Shown piece by piece: positions 16,180-25,871 of a stretch of DNA of 64,000 nucleotides; position 1 is the stretch's first letter, and each line of letters starts with the position of its first letter. The notes under the pieces were generated by a model. That model was not told where the DNA came from. It was given only the letters and a program-made list of their open reading frames with translations, and ran no database searches. The stretch is from the NCBI RefSeq assembly GCF_017355985.1, contig NZ_JAFIQU010000006.1, forward strand, positions 1-64,000, written 5' to 3'. The stretch is from Arenibaculum pallidiluteum. GTDB taxonomy: Bacteria > Pseudomonadota > Alphaproteobacteria > Azospirillales > Azospirillaceae. The translations under genes and the position numbers were made by a program.

Positions 16180-17607
16180 ATGACCGCCGACGACCCGAAA
16201 AGCAAGCCGTCCGACAGCGCGCCCAAGGCCGCGAACCAGCTCTGGGGCGGCCGCTTCGCGCGCGGCCCCGCCGCCATCATGGAGCGCATCAACGCCTCGA
16301 TCGGCTTCGACAAGCGCCTCTACGCCCAGGACATCGAGGGCTCCAAGGCCCATGCCGCCATGCTGGCCGAGCAGGGGATCATCGGGCGCGAGGATGCCGC
16401 CGCCATCCGGGCGGGCCTGGACCGCGTCAGGGAGGAGATCGAGGCGGGAGCCTTTTCCTTCAAGACCGAGCTCGAGGACATCCACATGAACGTGGAAGCC
16501 CGGCTGGCCGAGCTGATCGGCGAGCCGGCGGGCCGGCTGCACACGGCCCGGTCGCGAAACGACCAGGTCGCGACCGACTTCCGCCTCTGGGTGCGCGACG
16601 CCATGGACCGCATGGACCAGGGCCTGCGGGACCTTCAGGCGGCGCTGATCGAGAAGGCCGAGGCGCACGCTGCGACGGTGATGCCGGGCTTCACCCACCT
16701 ACAGACGGCGCAGCCCGTGACCTTCGGGCATCACCTGCTGGCCTATGTGGAGATGTTCGGGCGCGACCGCGGGCGCTTCCGCGATGCCCGGGCGCGGCTG
16801 AACGAAAGCCCGCTGGGCTCGGCGGCGCTGGCCGGCACCTCCTTCCCCATCGACCGCCATGCCACGGCCCGCGCGCTCGGCTTCGACCGCCCCATGGCGA
16901 ATTCGCTGGACGGCGTGTCGGACCGCGACTTCGCGCTGGAATACTTGGCCGCCGCCTCCATCGCCGCGGTGCACCTCTCCCGCCTGGCCGAGGAGATCGT
17001 GGTCTGGTGCTCGCACGGGTTCCGCTTCGTGCGGCTCAGCGACGCCTTCACGACCGGCTCCTCCATCATGCCGCAGAAGAAGAATCCCGACGCCGCCGAG
17101 CTGGTGCGCGCCAAGACCGGCCGCGTGATCGGGGCGCTGAACGGCCTGCTCGTCACCATGAAGGGCCTGCCGCTGGCCTATTCCAAGGACATGCAGGAGG
17201 ACAAGGAACCGGTCTTCGAGACCGACGACACGCTGGCGCTGTGCGTCGCCGCCATGGCCGGCATGGTGCGCGACATGGAACCGCAGCCGGACTCCATGCG
17301 CACCGCGACCGAGCGCGGCTTCATCACCGCGACCGACCTCGCCGACTGGCTCGTCCGGGTGCTCGGCATGCCGTTCCGGCAGGCGCACCACATCACCGGC
17401 CGGATCGTGAAGGCGGCCGAAGAGCGCGGGGTCGGCCTGGACCGGCTGGACCTCGCCGCCATGCAGGCGGTGGAGCCACGGATCACCGAGGCGGTCTACG
17501 ACGTGCTGAGCGTCGACGCCTCGGTCGCCAGCCGGACCAGCCACGGCGGGACCGCGCCCGAGGCTGTTCGGAAGGCGGCGGGCGCCGCGCGGGAGCGGTT
17601 CCTGTGA
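16180..17607 (+). CDS. argH: Argininosuccinate lyase
   Basis: Last step of arginine synthesis: argininosuccinate to arginine plus fumarate. The 475-residue product has [37 protein letters not shown] near the N terminus, [17 protein letters not shown], the [19 protein letters not shown] segment with the general-acid His, and the fumarate-lyase signature [15 protein letters not shown] around Ser294/Ser295. Full length. The ATG at 16180 starts a short hydrophilic extension ([18 protein letters not shown]) before the conserved part. The stop overlaps the GTG of lptM. The argH-lptM-lysA order is common in alphaproteobacteria. Confidence 0.95.
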   Translation: MTADDPKSKPSDSAPKAANQLWGGRFARGPAAIMERINASIGFDKRLYAQDIEGSKAHAAMLAEQGIIGREDAAAIRAGLDRVREEIEAGAFSFKTELEDIHMNVEARLAELIGEPAGRLHTARSRNDQVATDFRLWVRDAMDRMDQGLRDLQAALIEKAEAHAATVMPGFTHLQTAQPVTFGHHLLAYVEMFGRDRGRFRDARARLNESPLGSAALAGTSFPIDRHATARALGFDRPMANSLDGVSDRDFALEYLAAASIAAVHLSRLAEEIVVWCSHGFRFVRLSDAFTTGSSIMPQKKNPDAAELVRAKTGRVIGALNGLLVTMKGLPLAYSKDMQEDKEPVFETDDTLALCVAAMAGMVRDMEPQPDSMRTATERGFITATDLADWLVRVLGMPFRQAHHITGRIVKAAEERGVGLDRLDLAAMQAVEPRITEAVYDVLSVDASVASRTSHGGTAPEAVRKAAGAARERFL

Positions 17608-17852
17608 ACCGGCGCCTGCTTCTCCTGGCGCTGCTGCCCGCCGCGCTGGCGGCCTGCGGCAAGCGACCGGGCGCGCTGCGCGCGCCCGAGGGCAGCGATC
17701 CCGTCCGCTTCCCGGCGCCCTATCCCAACCCGAAATATGACAGGCCGCAGCCGCCCGAGGCGCCCCAGGCCCGGAACACCCCGGCGCCGACCGCACAGGC
17801 CCCGAACACCCAGGCCTCCCCGGCCGCGAACTCCCAGGCTCCCATACGATGA
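17604..17852 (+). CDS. lptM: LptM-like small lipoprotein
   Basis: An 82-residue lipoprotein. [30 protein letters not shown] carries a type II signal with lipobox LAAC (Cys about residue 18), followed by the short conserved segment [15 protein letters not shown] typical of LptM/YifL. The rest is a Pro/Ala/Gln-rich tail ([30 protein letters not shown]). LptM assists oxidative maturation of the LPS translocon LptD in enterobacteria; the role here is by analogy. The start is GTG at 17604, overlapping the argH stop (GTGA). Its own stop overlaps the lysA ATG (ATGA), so all three are translationally coupled. Confidence 0.85.
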   Translation: MNRRLLLLALLPAALAACGKRPGALRAPEGSDPVRFPAPYPNPKYDRPQPPEAPQARNTPAPTAQAPNTQASPAANSQAPIR

Positions 17853-19108
17853 ACGCCTTCACCTACCGCGGCGGCGTCCTGCACGCCGAAGCGGTCCCAC
17901 TGCCCCGGATCGCCGAGAGCGTCGGGACCCCCTTCTACTGCTACTCGACGGCCGCGCTGGACGCGGCATGGCATGCCTTCGCCGATGCCTTCGCGGGGTC
18001 GGACGTCACGATCTGCTATGCGGTGAAGGCCAACTCGAACCTTGCCGTGATCCGCACGCTGGCGCAGCGGGGCGCTGGGGCCGACGTGGTGTCGGTCGGC
18101 GAGATGCGCCGGGCGCTGGCCGCCGGCATCCCGCCCGAGCGCATCGTCTTCTCCGGTGTCGGCAAGACCGCCGCGGAGATGGCGGAGGCGGTCGAGGCCG
18201 GGATCTACCAGATCAACGTCGAGAGCCTGCCCGAGCTGCGGGCCCTGTCGGCCGTCGCGGCCGGGCTCGGCCGGCGGGCGCCCGTCGCGGTGCGCGTGAA
18301 CCCCGACGTCGATGCCCGCACCCACGCCAAGATCTCGACCGGCCGCAAGGAGAACAAGTTCGGGATCGACATCGACCTGGCCCGCGCGGTCTATGCCGAG
18401 GCCGCGGCGCTACCGGGAATCCGGCCGGTGTCGGTCGCGGTCCATATCGGCAGCCAGCTCATGGAGCTCGAGCCCTTCCGCATGGCCTTCGAGCGGGTGG
18501 CCGAGCTGGTCCGCGTCCTGCGCGAGGACGGGCACGACATCCGGCGCATGGATCTCGGCGGGGGGCTCGGCATCCGCTACCGTGACGAGGCGCCGCCGTC
18601 CCACGGCGAGTACGCCCGCATCGTGCGCGAGGTCGCGGGCGCCCTGGGCTGCCACGTCACGCTGGAGCCCGGCCGCGCGCTCGTCGGGAATGCCGGGATC
18701 CTGGTCTCCAGCGTCATCTACCGCAAGGAAGGGGTAGGCCGTAACTTCCTGATCCTTGATGCGGCCATGAACGACCTGATGCGCCCCTCGCTTTACGATG
18801 CCTGGCACACTATTGTTCCTGTCAAGGAACCCGGTCCCGGATCGGCGGTGCAACCCATCGACGTGGTGGGACCGGTCTGCGAGAGCACCGACACCTTCGC
18901 GGTCCAGCGGCCCCTGCCGCCGGTCGCGGAGGGCGAGCTGGTGGCGTTCCTGTCGGCGGGCGCCTACGGCGCCGTGATGGCGTCGACCTACAACACCCGC
19001 CCTCTGATCCCCGAGGTGCTGGTGAACGGATCGGACTTCGCCGTCGTCCGGCGGCGTCCGACCATCGAGGAGATCTTGGCGGCGGAGGCCATCCCCGCCT
19101 GGCTCTAG
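17849..19108 (+). CDS. lysA: Diaminopimelate decarboxylase
   Basis: PLP enzyme converting meso-diaminopimelate to lysine. The 419-residue product has the PLP lysine in ICYAVKANSN (Lys60), SVGEMRRALAAG, the substrate loop VAVHIGSQLMELEPF, the phosphate-binding glycine run DLGGGLGIRY, the EPGRALVGNAG motif, and the partner-subunit CESTDTFA (active-site Cys). Full length. Last gene of the argH-lptM-lysA operon. A 14-bp palindrome CGGATCGCGATCCG lies just after the stop (19111-19124). Confidence 0.95.
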   Translation: MNAFTYRGGVLHAEAVPLPRIAESVGTPFYCYSTAALDAAWHAFADAFAGSDVTICYAVKANSNLAVIRTLAQRGAGADVVSVGEMRRALAAGIPPERIVFSGVGKTAAEMAEAVEAGIYQINVESLPELRALSAVAAGLGRRAPVAVRVNPDVDARTHAKISTGRKENKFGIDIDLARAVYAEAAALPGIRPVSVAVHIGSQLMELEPFRMAFERVAELVRVLREDGHDIRRMDLGGGLGIRYRDEAPPSHGEYARIVREVAGALGCHVTLEPGRALVGNAGILVSSVIYRKEGVGRNFLILDAAMNDLMRPSLYDAWHTIVPVKEPGPGSAVQPIDVVGPVCESTDTFAVQRPLPPVAEGELVAFLSAGAYGAVMASTYNTRPLIPEVLVNGSDFAVVRRRPTIEEILAAEAIPAWL

Positions 19109-19310
19109 GGCGGATCGCGATCCGGCTGGACGCTGGATCGTATCAATCCGCGGTGACTTTCGGGGACCGGGGGAGCGGTATTCCGACCGACGGCCTTCGT
19201 TTGGTCATGAAGACCCGCTCTGAATGGATCCCGCAGGGTCGGGTCCGCGGCCCGGCGGCGCCGCCCGCACCGTGGACCCGCCTCCCATGGGGCCGACAGG
19301 AGGCGGAAGC

Positions 19311-21935
19311 ATGCCCGAGATCCGGGAGCGCGGAGCGGAACGGCAGGACGATGCGGCGCCCGGCGCGGCGCTGGTGCCGCGGCGACGGCTGAGGCTGGCC
19401 CAGGCCGCCCTGTTCTGGGAAGGCTTCTGGCCTGCACTCTGGCCTGCGGCCGCCATCGCCGGACTGTTCCTGGCGCTCGCGCTATTCGGCGTGCTGCCCG
19501 TGCTGCCGGCCTGGCTTCACGCGGCCCTGCTGGCGCTCTTTGCGCTCGCCTTCCTGGGCGCGCTCGCGCGCGCTGCGCGGCATGCCCGCCGCCCGGGCGA
19601 GGGTGCGGCGCTGCGCCGGCTGGAGCGCGACAGCGATCTCGCCCACCGGCCGCTCTCGGGCCTGCGGGACCGGCTGGCCGGGGGCGCCGGCGATCCCGCC
19701 ACGGCCGCCCTGTGGCGCCTGCACCAGGAGCGGCTGGCCGCCCAGGCCCGCCGGCTGCGTCTGCGCCTGCCCCACCCGAACCTGGCCGCGCGCGATCCCT
19801 GGGCTCTGCGCGCCGCCGTGCTGCTGATCCTGGTCGTCGCGGGCGCAGGCACCTGGGGCGACTGGCGCCCCCGCCTGGCGGCGGCCGTCCTGCCCGAGTT
19901 CGGCGGAGGCGCCCGCGCGACGGCGGCTCTCGACATCTGGCTGACCCCGCCGGAATACACCGGCCTGCCGCCGATCTTCCTGAAGACGCAGCCGCCTGGC
20001 GAGCCCGCCATGACGGTGATGGTCCCCGTGGGCAGCGCCGTGCTGGCGCGCGTGAACGGCGGCAGCCGCACCCCGACGCTGAACGTCGACGGCCGGGAGC
20101 AGCCCTTCGACACGGTCGAGCCGACGAGCTGGCAGGTCGCCGGCACGGTCTCCGCGGGCAATCGGATCGCCGTGCAGCAGGGCAGCGACACGCTCGGCGC
20201 CTGGCCGATCGAGATCATCCCCGACCGGGCGCCCACGGTCCGCCTGACCGAGCCGCCCTCCCCCACCGAGCGGGGCGCGCTGAAGCTCGCCTATTCCGTG
20301 CTCGACGACTACGGCATCGCCGCGGTGTCGGGCCAGCTGCGCCTGCACGGCGAGCAGGCCGCGGCCGCGACGGCCGCGCCGCTGGAGCTGAAGCTTCCCG
20401 CCCCGCCTGCCCGCGGCAAGGAGGGCCGGAGCACGAGCTTCCAGGATCTGGCGGCCCATCCCTGGGCCGGGTTGCCCGTGACCCTGACGCTGACGGCCAC
20501 GGACGGGCTCGGCCAGACCGGGACCGCCGACGAGGTGACCTTCGTCCTGCCAGAGCGGCGCTTCAACCATCCCATCGCGCGGCTGATCATCGAGGAGCGC
20601 CGCAGGCTGACCCTCCAGCCCGAGGCCGAGCGCGAGGAGATCGCGCGCAACCTCGCGATCATCGGCGCGCGTCCCGACCGCTACGGCGAGGACGCGGTGG
20701 TCTATCTCGGCCTGCGCCTGGCCGCGAACCGGCTCGTCCTCGAACGCTCGCCCGAGGCGACCCAGGCCGTTCAGCAGCTGCTGTGGGACCTCGCCAACCG
20801 CATCGAGGACGGTGGCATGAACGTCGCCGAGCGCTCGCTGCGCGATGCTCAGCAGGCGCTGGCCGAGGCGCTGGAGCGCGGCGCCAGCGACGAGGAGCTG
20901 AACCGCCTGATGGACGAGCTCCAGCGTGCCATGGACGAGTTCATGGCGGCGCTCGAGGAGCAGATGCGCGAGGCCATGGAGCGCGGCGAGCCGATGATGG
21001 AGATCCCGCCGGGCATGATGTCGCAGATGGTCGACCGCCAGGACCTGCAGCGGATGATGGACCAGATGCGCAATATGGCCGAGACCGGTGCCCGCGACGC
21101 CGCCCGGCAGATGCTGAGCCAGCTCCAGCAGATGATGGAGAACCTGCGCGCCGGCATGATGGGCCAGATGTCGCCCCAGCAGAGCCAGCAGGCCCAGGCC
21201 ATGAACCAGCTCCAGGATCTGCTGCGGCGCCAGCAGGAGCTGCTGGACCAGAGCTTCCAGCAGTCCCAGCAGGGGCAGCAGGGCATGGAGGGCCAGGAAG
21301 GGCAGCAGGGACAGCAAGGCATGCAGGGACGCCAGCCCAACCGGCAGCAGGGCCAGCGCGGCCAGCAACAGGGACAGCGGGGCCAGCAGGGGCAGCGAGG
21401 CCAGCAGGGCCAGCAGGGTCAGGGCGGCGGCCAGATGAGCTCGGCCGAGCAGGAGGCGCTACGCCGCCAGCTCGGCGAGCTGATGCGCCAGCTCGGCGAG
21501 ATGGGCGGCGAGATCCCGCGGCCCCTCGGCCGGGCGGAGCGGGCCATGCGCGACGCCGCCCAGGCCCTCGAGCAGGGGCAGCCCGGCGATGCCGTCGGCC
21601 CGCAGACCCAGGCGGTGGACGAGCTGCAGCAGGGTCTGCAGTCGATGATGGATCAGATGGCGCAGCAGATGATGGGCATGCCCATGCCTGGTCAGGGCCA
21701 GGACATGATGGGGCAGCCCGGCCGCCAGCAGTTCCGCCGCGCCAACCGCGACCCGCTGGGCCGCATGCGCGACAACCAGGGCTTCGGCCAGGACACCAAC
21801 TCGGTCCGCATCCCGGACGAGGGCGACCTGCAGCGGGCGCGCGAGATCCTGGACGAGCTTCGCCGGCGCGCCGGCGAGGGCGCGCGGCCGAAGCTCGAGC
21901 GCGACTACATCGACCGGCTGCTGCGGCAGTTCTGA
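19311..21935 (+). CDS. TIGR02302 (DUF4175) family membrane protein
   Basis: An 874-residue protein of a family found mainly in alphaproteobacteria. Two membrane helices lie near residues 32-60 and 62-85, and a third at 165-185. A periplasmic beta-rich region follows (WLTPPEYTGLPPIFLKT... VRLTEPPSPTERGALKLAYSVLDDYGIAAVSGQLRL). Then comes a long helical, Met/Gln-rich coiled region (about 430-690), a Gln/Gly low-complexity tract, and a C-terminal block ending EILDELRRRAGEGARPKLERDYIDRLLRQF, the best conserved part of the family. Function is unknown; a cell-envelope role is assumed. The ATG at 19311 is chosen for the AGGAGG seven bases upstream. Usual length for the family. Confidence 0.88.
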   Translation: MPEIRERGAERQDDAAPGAALVPRRRLRLAQAALFWEGFWPALWPAAAIAGLFLALALFGVLPVLPAWLHAALLALFALAFLGALARAARHARRPGEGAALRRLERDSDLAHRPLSGLRDRLAGGAGDPATAALWRLHQERLAAQARRLRLRLPHPNLAARDPWALRAAVLLILVVAGAGTWGDWRPRLAAAVLPEFGGGARATAALDIWLTPPEYTGLPPIFLKTQPPGEPAMTVMVPVGSAVLARVNGGSRTPTLNVDGREQPFDTVEPTSWQVAGTVSAGNRIAVQQGSDTLGAWPIEIIPDRAPTVRLTEPPSPTERGALKLAYSVLDDYGIAAVSGQLRLHGEQAAAATAAPLELKLPAPPARGKEGRSTSFQDLAAHPWAGLPVTLTLTATDGLGQTGTADEVTFVLPERRFNHPIARLIIEERRRLTLQPEAEREEIARNLAIIGARPDRYGEDAVVYLGLRLAANRLVLERSPEATQAVQQLLWDLANRIEDGGMNVAERSLRDAQQALAEALERGASDEELNRLMDELQRAMDEFMAALEEQMREAMERGEPMMEIPPGMMSQMVDRQDLQRMMDQMRNMAETGARDAARQMLSQLQQMMENLRAGMMGQMSPQQSQQAQAMNQLQDLLRRQQELLDQSFQQSQQGQQGMEGQEGQQGQQGMQGRQPNRQQGQRGQQQGQRGQQGQRGQQGQQGQGGGQMSSAEQEALRRQLGELMRQLGEMGGEIPRPLGRAERAMRDAAQALEQGQPGDAVGPQTQAVDELQQGLQSMMDQMAQQMMGMPMPGQGQDMMGQPGRQQFRRANRDPLGRMRDNQGFGQDTNSVRIPDEGDLQRAREILDELRRRAGEGARPKLERDYIDRLLRQF
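21250..21432 (+). repeat. Gln/Gly-coding low-complexity tract
   Basis: Imperfect repeats of CAGCAGGGC and CAGCGGGGC units encode QQGQ, QRGQ and GMQG runs inside the TIGR02302 gene. Unit length varies in steps of three bases, so the frame is kept. It is a likely hotspot for length variation between strains. Confidence 0.8.
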
Positions 21936-21962
21936 CGGCGGTCAGGCTGGCGGGGAATCGAT

Positions 21963-21989
21963 CCGGCGCCCCCCTTCGGGGGCTGCCGG
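21963..21989. terminator. Hairpin between convergent genes
   Basis: An outer 5-bp stem CCGGC/GCCGG encloses CCCC-TTCG-GGGG with a stable UUCG tetraloop. It sits between the stop of the TIGR02302 gene and the convergent small gene. No T-run follows on either strand, so terminator function is tentative. Confidence 0.4.
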
Positions 21990-22187
21990 TCAGCGCATGT
22001 CGTCGGCCTGCGCATCGGGCGCCAGCGCTGCCCTGACCATGGCGTTGTAGAGCTCGACGATCTCGCGCGGCGTCAGCCGCACCAGGCGCGATGCCGCCTC
22101 GATCATCGCCATGGTGGGCTTGATCGGGACGGAGACCGTGTTGGGATGCGCCGCAGAAGGGGCGGCGTCATGCGCCTTGGACGACAC
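21990..22187 (-). CDS. Small protein of unknown function
   Basis: A 65-residue product with a disordered N terminus (MSSKAHDAAPSAAHPNTVSVPIKP) and a helical part TMAMIEAASRLVRLTPREIVELYNAMVRAAL. The helical half looks conserved rather than random in codon choice, but I do not recognise a family. The start is a GTG at 22187 with GGGG five bases before it. It is convergent with the TIGR02302 gene and preceded by an A+T-richer region (22200-22260) that may hold its promoter. Confidence 0.5.
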   Translation of the reverse strand: MSSKAHDAAPSAAHPNTVSVPIKPTMAMIEAASRLVRLTPREIVELYNAMVRAALAPDAQADDMR

Positions 22188-22282
22188 TGCGGCCCCGCTG
22201 CATAACTAAATAGCAGCCCCATATTGAACCCCTTTGCGGTAGGGTCAACTCGAAATTGCGTATAGGACTGTGGCTCGTCGCG

Positions 22283-22690
22283 CTAGCCCTCGGCGCGCCG
22301 GCCCAGCGCGGCCAGCGTCTCGCGCGTCAGGTCGTTCAGGCTGAAGGGCTTCTCCAGCACGCCATGGATCAGCGCTTCCAGGTTCATGGCGCGCCTGCGC
22401 TCCTCGGCATAGCCCGTGATCAGCAGCACCTTGAGGTCGGGCTGGTCCTTGGTGGCGATCAGGGCCAGCGAGATCCCATCGATCACGGGCATCACGATGT
22501 CTGTCACCAGCAGGTCGTAGCGTTCCTCGCCCAGCGCCTCCAGCGCGCGCTGGCCATCGGGAACCTCGGTGACCCGGAATCCGGCCCTGGTCAGGGCCCG
22601 CGCGACGAAGGCGCGCATGGCTTCCTCGTCATCCGCCACCAGCGCCCGGAAGGGCTCCCGCTCGCCACCGCTCTGTGCCACGCCCCGCAT
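22283..22690 (-). CDS. Single-domain response regulator, CpdR-like
   Basis: A 135-residue protein made only of a receiver domain. The acidic pair is in LVADDEEAM (Asp20/Asp21), the phosphorylated Asp64 in LLVTDIVMPVIDG, Thr92 in LLITGYAE, and Lys114 in VLEKPFSLNDL. The IVMP..DGI and ITGYAEE..R..A sequences resemble CpdR, which in Caulobacter directs ClpXP proteolysis of cell-cycle regulators. No histidine kinase is adjacent. The ATG at 22690 starts close to the domain. About 90 bases separate it from the zinc-ribbon gene on the same strand, so they may share a transcript. Confidence 0.82.
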   Translation of the reverse strand: MRGVAQSGGEREPFRALVADDEEAMRAFVARALTRAGFRVTEVPDGQRALEALGEERYDLLVTDIVMPVIDGISLALIATKDQPDLKVLLITGYAEERRRAMNLEALIHGVLEKPFSLNDLTRETLAALGRRAEG

Positions 22691-22781
22691 CCCCGCTGCA
22701 CCGCGATGGGCAAGCCTAAGGCCAGGACCTTGCCGGACGCCAGCGCCGCGAGCCCTCAGGGAGGGAACGGCCCGCGGACCG

Positions 22782-23447
22782 TCAGCGGGGGCGGAAGCTG
22801 ATCGCGATTTCGGAGATCGCCTCGTCCGGGTTCCGGAGGACGGACTCGAAGGTCGCGATCTCGCCTGGATAGAGCTCTGTGCGCGAGGGCTGGATCTCCC
22901 AGCTCTGCAGCACGCGCCGCCCGGGCCCGAAGGCGGTTCCCTGAAGGCCGGGCACCGGCCGCTCGCGCTCGGAGACATTGGCGATCTGCCCGGTGATCAC
23001 CAGGACGGTCGCGCCGTTCTCGAGCCGCCGTTCGGACTGCACGCCACGCAGCTCGAGGCCGCTGCCCAGCGTCTCCATCGACAGGCCCGCCGCCTCGTAG
23101 AGCGGCGTCACCGCGGGCCACAGGGCGGCCACCTGCTCGCGCCCGACGACCAGCCCGAGCCCGAGGCCGCCCACCACCAGCGCGAGGACGGCCCACCAGG
23201 TGGCGTTGGACGATTTCCTGCGCCGGGCATGGCCCGGCCGGGCAGGCAGGTTCGAGCCCGGCGGGATCGGCCGGACCGCGGCGGGCGGCGGCTCCAGCTC
23301 CTCGCGGGGGAAGGCTGGAGGCTCGACCGGCGGGCGCTGCATCCAGCTGTGCGCGCAACGCGCGCAGCGCACCGTCCGCCCCTCACTGCCGAGCGAGGCG
23401 GGGTCCACCAGATAGCGCGTCGAGCAGGCGGGGCAGGTGACGATCAT
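22782..23447 (-). CDS. MJ0042-type zinc-ribbon membrane protein (DUF3426)
   Basis: A 221-residue protein. The N-terminal zinc ribbon MIVTCPACSTRYLVDPASLGSEGRTVRCARCAHSWMQRP has two CxxC pairs (MJ0042 type). A Pro-rich linker, one membrane helix (about residues 90-112, WWAVLALVVGGLGLGLVVG) and a periplasmic domain follow. The latter (LELRGVQSERRLENGATVLVITGQIANVSERERPVP...LYPGEIATFESVLRNP) matches DUF3426. It is divergent from ftsE, an arrangement conserved in many alphaproteobacteria. The function is unknown. ATG at 23447. Confidence 0.85.
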   Translation of the reverse strand: MIVTCPACSTRYLVDPASLGSEGRTVRCARCAHSWMQRPPVEPPAFPREELEPPPAAVRPIPPGSNLPARPGHARRRKSSNATWWAVLALVVGGLGLGLVVGREQVAALWPAVTPLYEAAGLSMETLGSGLELRGVQSERRLENGATVLVITGQIANVSERERPVPGLQGTAFGPGRRVLQSWEIQPSRTELYPGEIATFESVLRNPDEAISEIAISFRPR

Positions 23448-23533
23448 CGGGGATGATATTGCGATACCGCGGTCACCCTGCCTTATAGGAACTAAAGAGG
23501 TATTAAGCAATGACGGCACGGCTGCACAAATAA

Positions 23534-23588
23534 CGGGCGGCCGCGGCATGGACTGCTTTCGGAGGCCATGGCATCCTCCGGCCGCCCG
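23534..23588 (+). repeat. Inverted repeat in the ftsE 5' leader
   Basis: CGGGCGGCCG at 23534-23543 pairs perfectly with CGGCCGCCCG at 23579-23588. Inside it GGAGG (23561-23565) can pair with CCTCC (23575-23579). It lies 50-105 bases upstream of the ftsE GTG, in the probable mRNA leader, and could be an attenuator or a protein-binding RNA hairpin. Confidence 0.6.
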
Positions 23589-23638
23589 TGGCCCGAAGGC
23601 TGCGGCCCATAGGCTGCGGCGAGCGTCAGCGAGGTGCG

Positions 23639-24301
23639 GTGATCCGTTTCGAGAATGTCGGGATGCGCTACGGGTCGGGACCCGAGGTGCTGCGCGACGT
23701 CAGCTTTTCGCTCCCGCCCGGAAGCTTTCATTTCCTCACCGGGGCCAGCGGCGCCGGCAAGTCCTCGCTGCTGCGCCTGATGTATCTGGCGCAGAGGCCG
23801 ACCCGCGGCCTCGTCACCCTGTTCGGGCGGGATGTCGCGACGCTGCCGCGCCACGAACTCCCCGCGCTGCGCCGGCGCATCGGCGTGATCTTCCAGAACT
23901 TCCGCCTTCTCGACCACCTGTCGGCGCTGGACAACGTCGCCCTGCCGCTGCGCGTCGCAGGCGCCCGGGAGGCCGAGCTGCGCGAGCACGTGGCCGAGCT
24001 GCTGCGCTGGGTCGGCCTCGGCGATCACCTGGACGGACTGCCGGCCACGCTCTCGGGCGGGCAGCAGCAGCGCGTCGCCATCGCCCGTGCGGTGATCACG
24101 CGCCCGTCCCTGCTGCTGGCGGACGAGCCGACGGGCAATGTCGACGATCGTACCGGCCGGCGCCTGCTCCACCTGTTCGAGGAGCTGAACAAGCTCGGCA
24201 CCACGGTGGTGATCGCCACGCACAACGAGGCGCTGCTGGATCGCTTCCGCCACCCGCGCCTGGTGCTGGAGGATGGCCGGCTGAGCGGGGCGTCCCCGTG
24301 A
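23639..24301 (+). CDS. ftsE: Cell division ATP-binding protein FtsE
   Basis: ATPase of the FtsEX complex, which couples the division ring to activation of periplasmic murein hydrolases. The 220-residue product has Walker [10 protein letters not shown] (Lys41), the Q loop in [24 protein letters not shown], signature [15 protein letters not shown], Walker [13 protein letters not shown] and the H-loop [10 protein letters not shown]. The GTG at 23639 is preferred over an upstream start because it gives the standard FtsE length and begins [12 protein letters not shown]. The stop overlaps the ftsX start (GTGA). Confidence 0.93.
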   Translation: MIRFENVGMRYGSGPEVLRDVSFSLPPGSFHFLTGASGAGKSSLLRLMYLAQRPTRGLVTLFGRDVATLPRHELPALRRRIGVIFQNFRLLDHLSALDNVALPLRVAGAREAELREHVAELLRWVGLGDHLDGLPATLSGGQQQRVAIARAVITRPSLLLADEPTGNVDDRTGRRLLHLFEELNKLGTTVVIATHNEALLDRFRHPRLVLEDGRLSGASP

Positions 24302-25176
24302 GGCGGCGGGCTGCTCGCTACGACCTGCCTCTGGAGCGCGACGAGGCCGGGCGATTCCTGCCCTGGATCGTCGCGCTGATGGCCTATCTCGCGATCCTGG
24401 CGCTGGCCGGCGCGGCCGCCGTGCATGGGCTGGCGCAGCGCTGGGACAGCGGGCTGTCGGGCTCTCTCACGGTGCAGGTCGCGCCGGCTGCAGGCCGCGG
24501 CCCCGCCTCGCTGCAGGCCCGGCTCGACGCGGCGCTTGGCGTCCTGCGCGAGACCCCCGGGGTTGCCGCCGCCGAGCCGCTGGACGCCCAGGCGGTGGGC
24601 GGCCTGCTCTCGCCCTGGCTGGGCGGCGACGGCAACCTGCTGCGCGAGCTGCCGCTGCCGGGGTTGATCGACGTGACGCTGGCCCCCGGCGCCGCGGTGG
24701 ACATTCCGTCCCTGCGCACCCGCTTGGCCGAGGCGGCGCCCGGCGCCAGCGTGGACGACCATCAGGCCTGGCTCGGCGAGGCGCTGCGCTTGGCACGGAC
24801 GATCGAGGCCATTGCGCTGGCCGTGGTCGTGCTGGTCGGCGCGGCCCTGGCCCTGGCCGTGGTCTTCGTGGCCCGGGCGGGCCTCGCGATCCATGCGCAG
24901 GTGGTTGAGCTGCTGCACTTGGTGGGCGCTACGGACGGCTACGTGGCCGGGCAGTTCCAGCGCCATGTCCTGCGCCTCGCGGGACGCGGCGCGCTGGTCG
25001 GCGGCGCCGCGGCCGCGCTGACCCTGGCGGCGTTCGGCTTGGCCGCGGGGGACAGCGTGCCGGCCGCACCGGCGGGCGCCTGGGCGGCGCTGGTCCTCGT
25101 GCCCCTGGCCGCCGCCGCGCTCGCGGCGCTGACCGCCCGCCTGACGGTCCTGCGGGCGCTGGGCCGCCTGCCATGA
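24298..25176 (+). CDS. ftsX: Cell division protein FtsX
   Basis: Membrane subunit of FtsEX. The 292-residue product has an N-terminal helix (about 22-45, [22 protein letters not shown]), a periplasmic extracellular domain (50-165) and three C-terminal helices (172-197, 220-245 and 258-285). [33 protein letters not shown] is the conserved FtsX-type loop (L.L.GA...Y...F). The start is GTG at 24298, overlapping the ftsE stop. Its stop overlaps the ATG of ydcF. Sequence divergence in the periplasmic domain is normal for alphaproteobacterial FtsX. Confidence 0.9.
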   Translation: MRRRAARYDLPLERDEAGRFLPWIVALMAYLAILALAGAAAVHGLAQRWDSGLSGSLTVQVAPAAGRGPASLQARLDAALGVLRETPGVAAAEPLDAQAVGGLLSPWLGGDGNLLRELPLPGLIDVTLAPGAAVDIPSLRTRLAEAAPGASVDDHQAWLGEALRLARTIEAIALAVVVLVGAALALAVVFVARAGLAIHAQVVELLHLVGATDGYVAGQFQRHVLRLAGRGALVGGAAAALTLAAFGLAAGDSVPAAPAGAWAALVLVPLAAAALAALTARLTVLRALGRLP

Positions 25177-25856
25177 CGGGGAGTGCGGCCTTTCCGACGG
25201 CGCTGCGCCGCTGGGCCGGAGCCACCGCCGCGGCACTGGCCATCCTGGCGACGGCCTGGGGAATGGGAATGCTGTGGTTCGTCGCCTCCCTCCCGCGCGA
25301 GGCGCCGCAGCCCCACGAGGCGACGGACGCGATCGTCGTCCTGACCGGCGGAAGCGAGCGGCTGGCGGCCGGCGTCGACCTGCTTGCGCGCGGGCTGGGC
25401 CGCCGCCTCTTCGTGTCCGGGGTGCATCGCGGCGTCGAGCTCGACGATCTGCTGAAGGCGGCAGCCCTGCCCGAGGACTCGACCGAGTGCTGCATCGTGC
25501 TCGGCCACGCCGCGGGCGACACCATCGGCAATGCCGAGGAGACGGCCGCATGGATGCGGCGCGAGGGCCTTGGCTCCCTGCGGCTGGTCACCGCCAACTA
25601 CCACATGCGGCGCAGCATGCTCGAGTTCCGCCGCGCCCTGCCCGAGGCGCACATCGTCCCCCACCCGATCGCGCCCGCGTCGGTGCGGCTGGACGAATGG
25701 TGGCGGCGGCCGGGAACGCTGCGCCTGCTGGCGGCTGAATATACCAAGTTCCTGGCCAGCGCCTGCCGGGCGACGCTTCTCCTGGACTTCCACTCGCTGC
25801 AGGATCTCAGGCGCTCCGCGTCCCTGTCCGTCGAGGCCGTCGGACATCGTTCCTGA
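25173..25856 (+). CDS. YdcF/DUF218 family membrane protein
   Basis: A 227-residue protein with an N-terminal membrane helix (about 14-39) and a DUF218 domain: [37 protein letters not shown], then [47 protein letters not shown] and a C-terminal [14 protein letters not shown]218 proteins such as SanA and ElyC act in envelope polysaccharide metabolism; the reaction is not known. It is coupled to ftsX by an ATGA overlap, and in many alphaproteobacteria is followed by the acyltransferase gene, which here lies 1.5 kb away. Confidence 0.88.
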   Translation: MTGSAAFPTALRRWAGATAAALAILATAWGMGMLWFVASLPREAPQPHEATDAIVVLTGGSERLAAGVDLLARGLGRRLFVSGVHRGVELDDLLKAAALPEDSTECCIVLGHAAGDTIGNAEETAAWMRREGLGSLRLVTANYHMRRSMLEFRRALPEAHIVPHPIAPASVRLDEWWRRPGTLRLLAAEYTKFLASACRATLLLDFHSLQDLRRSASLSVEAVGHRS

Positions 25857-25871
25857 CGCCGACGGAGCCCC

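Noticed and set aside
21250..21432. CAG/GGC repeats, considered as a CRISPR or intergenic repeat
   Set aside because: They are codon repeats for a Gln/Gly tract inside the TIGR02302 gene.
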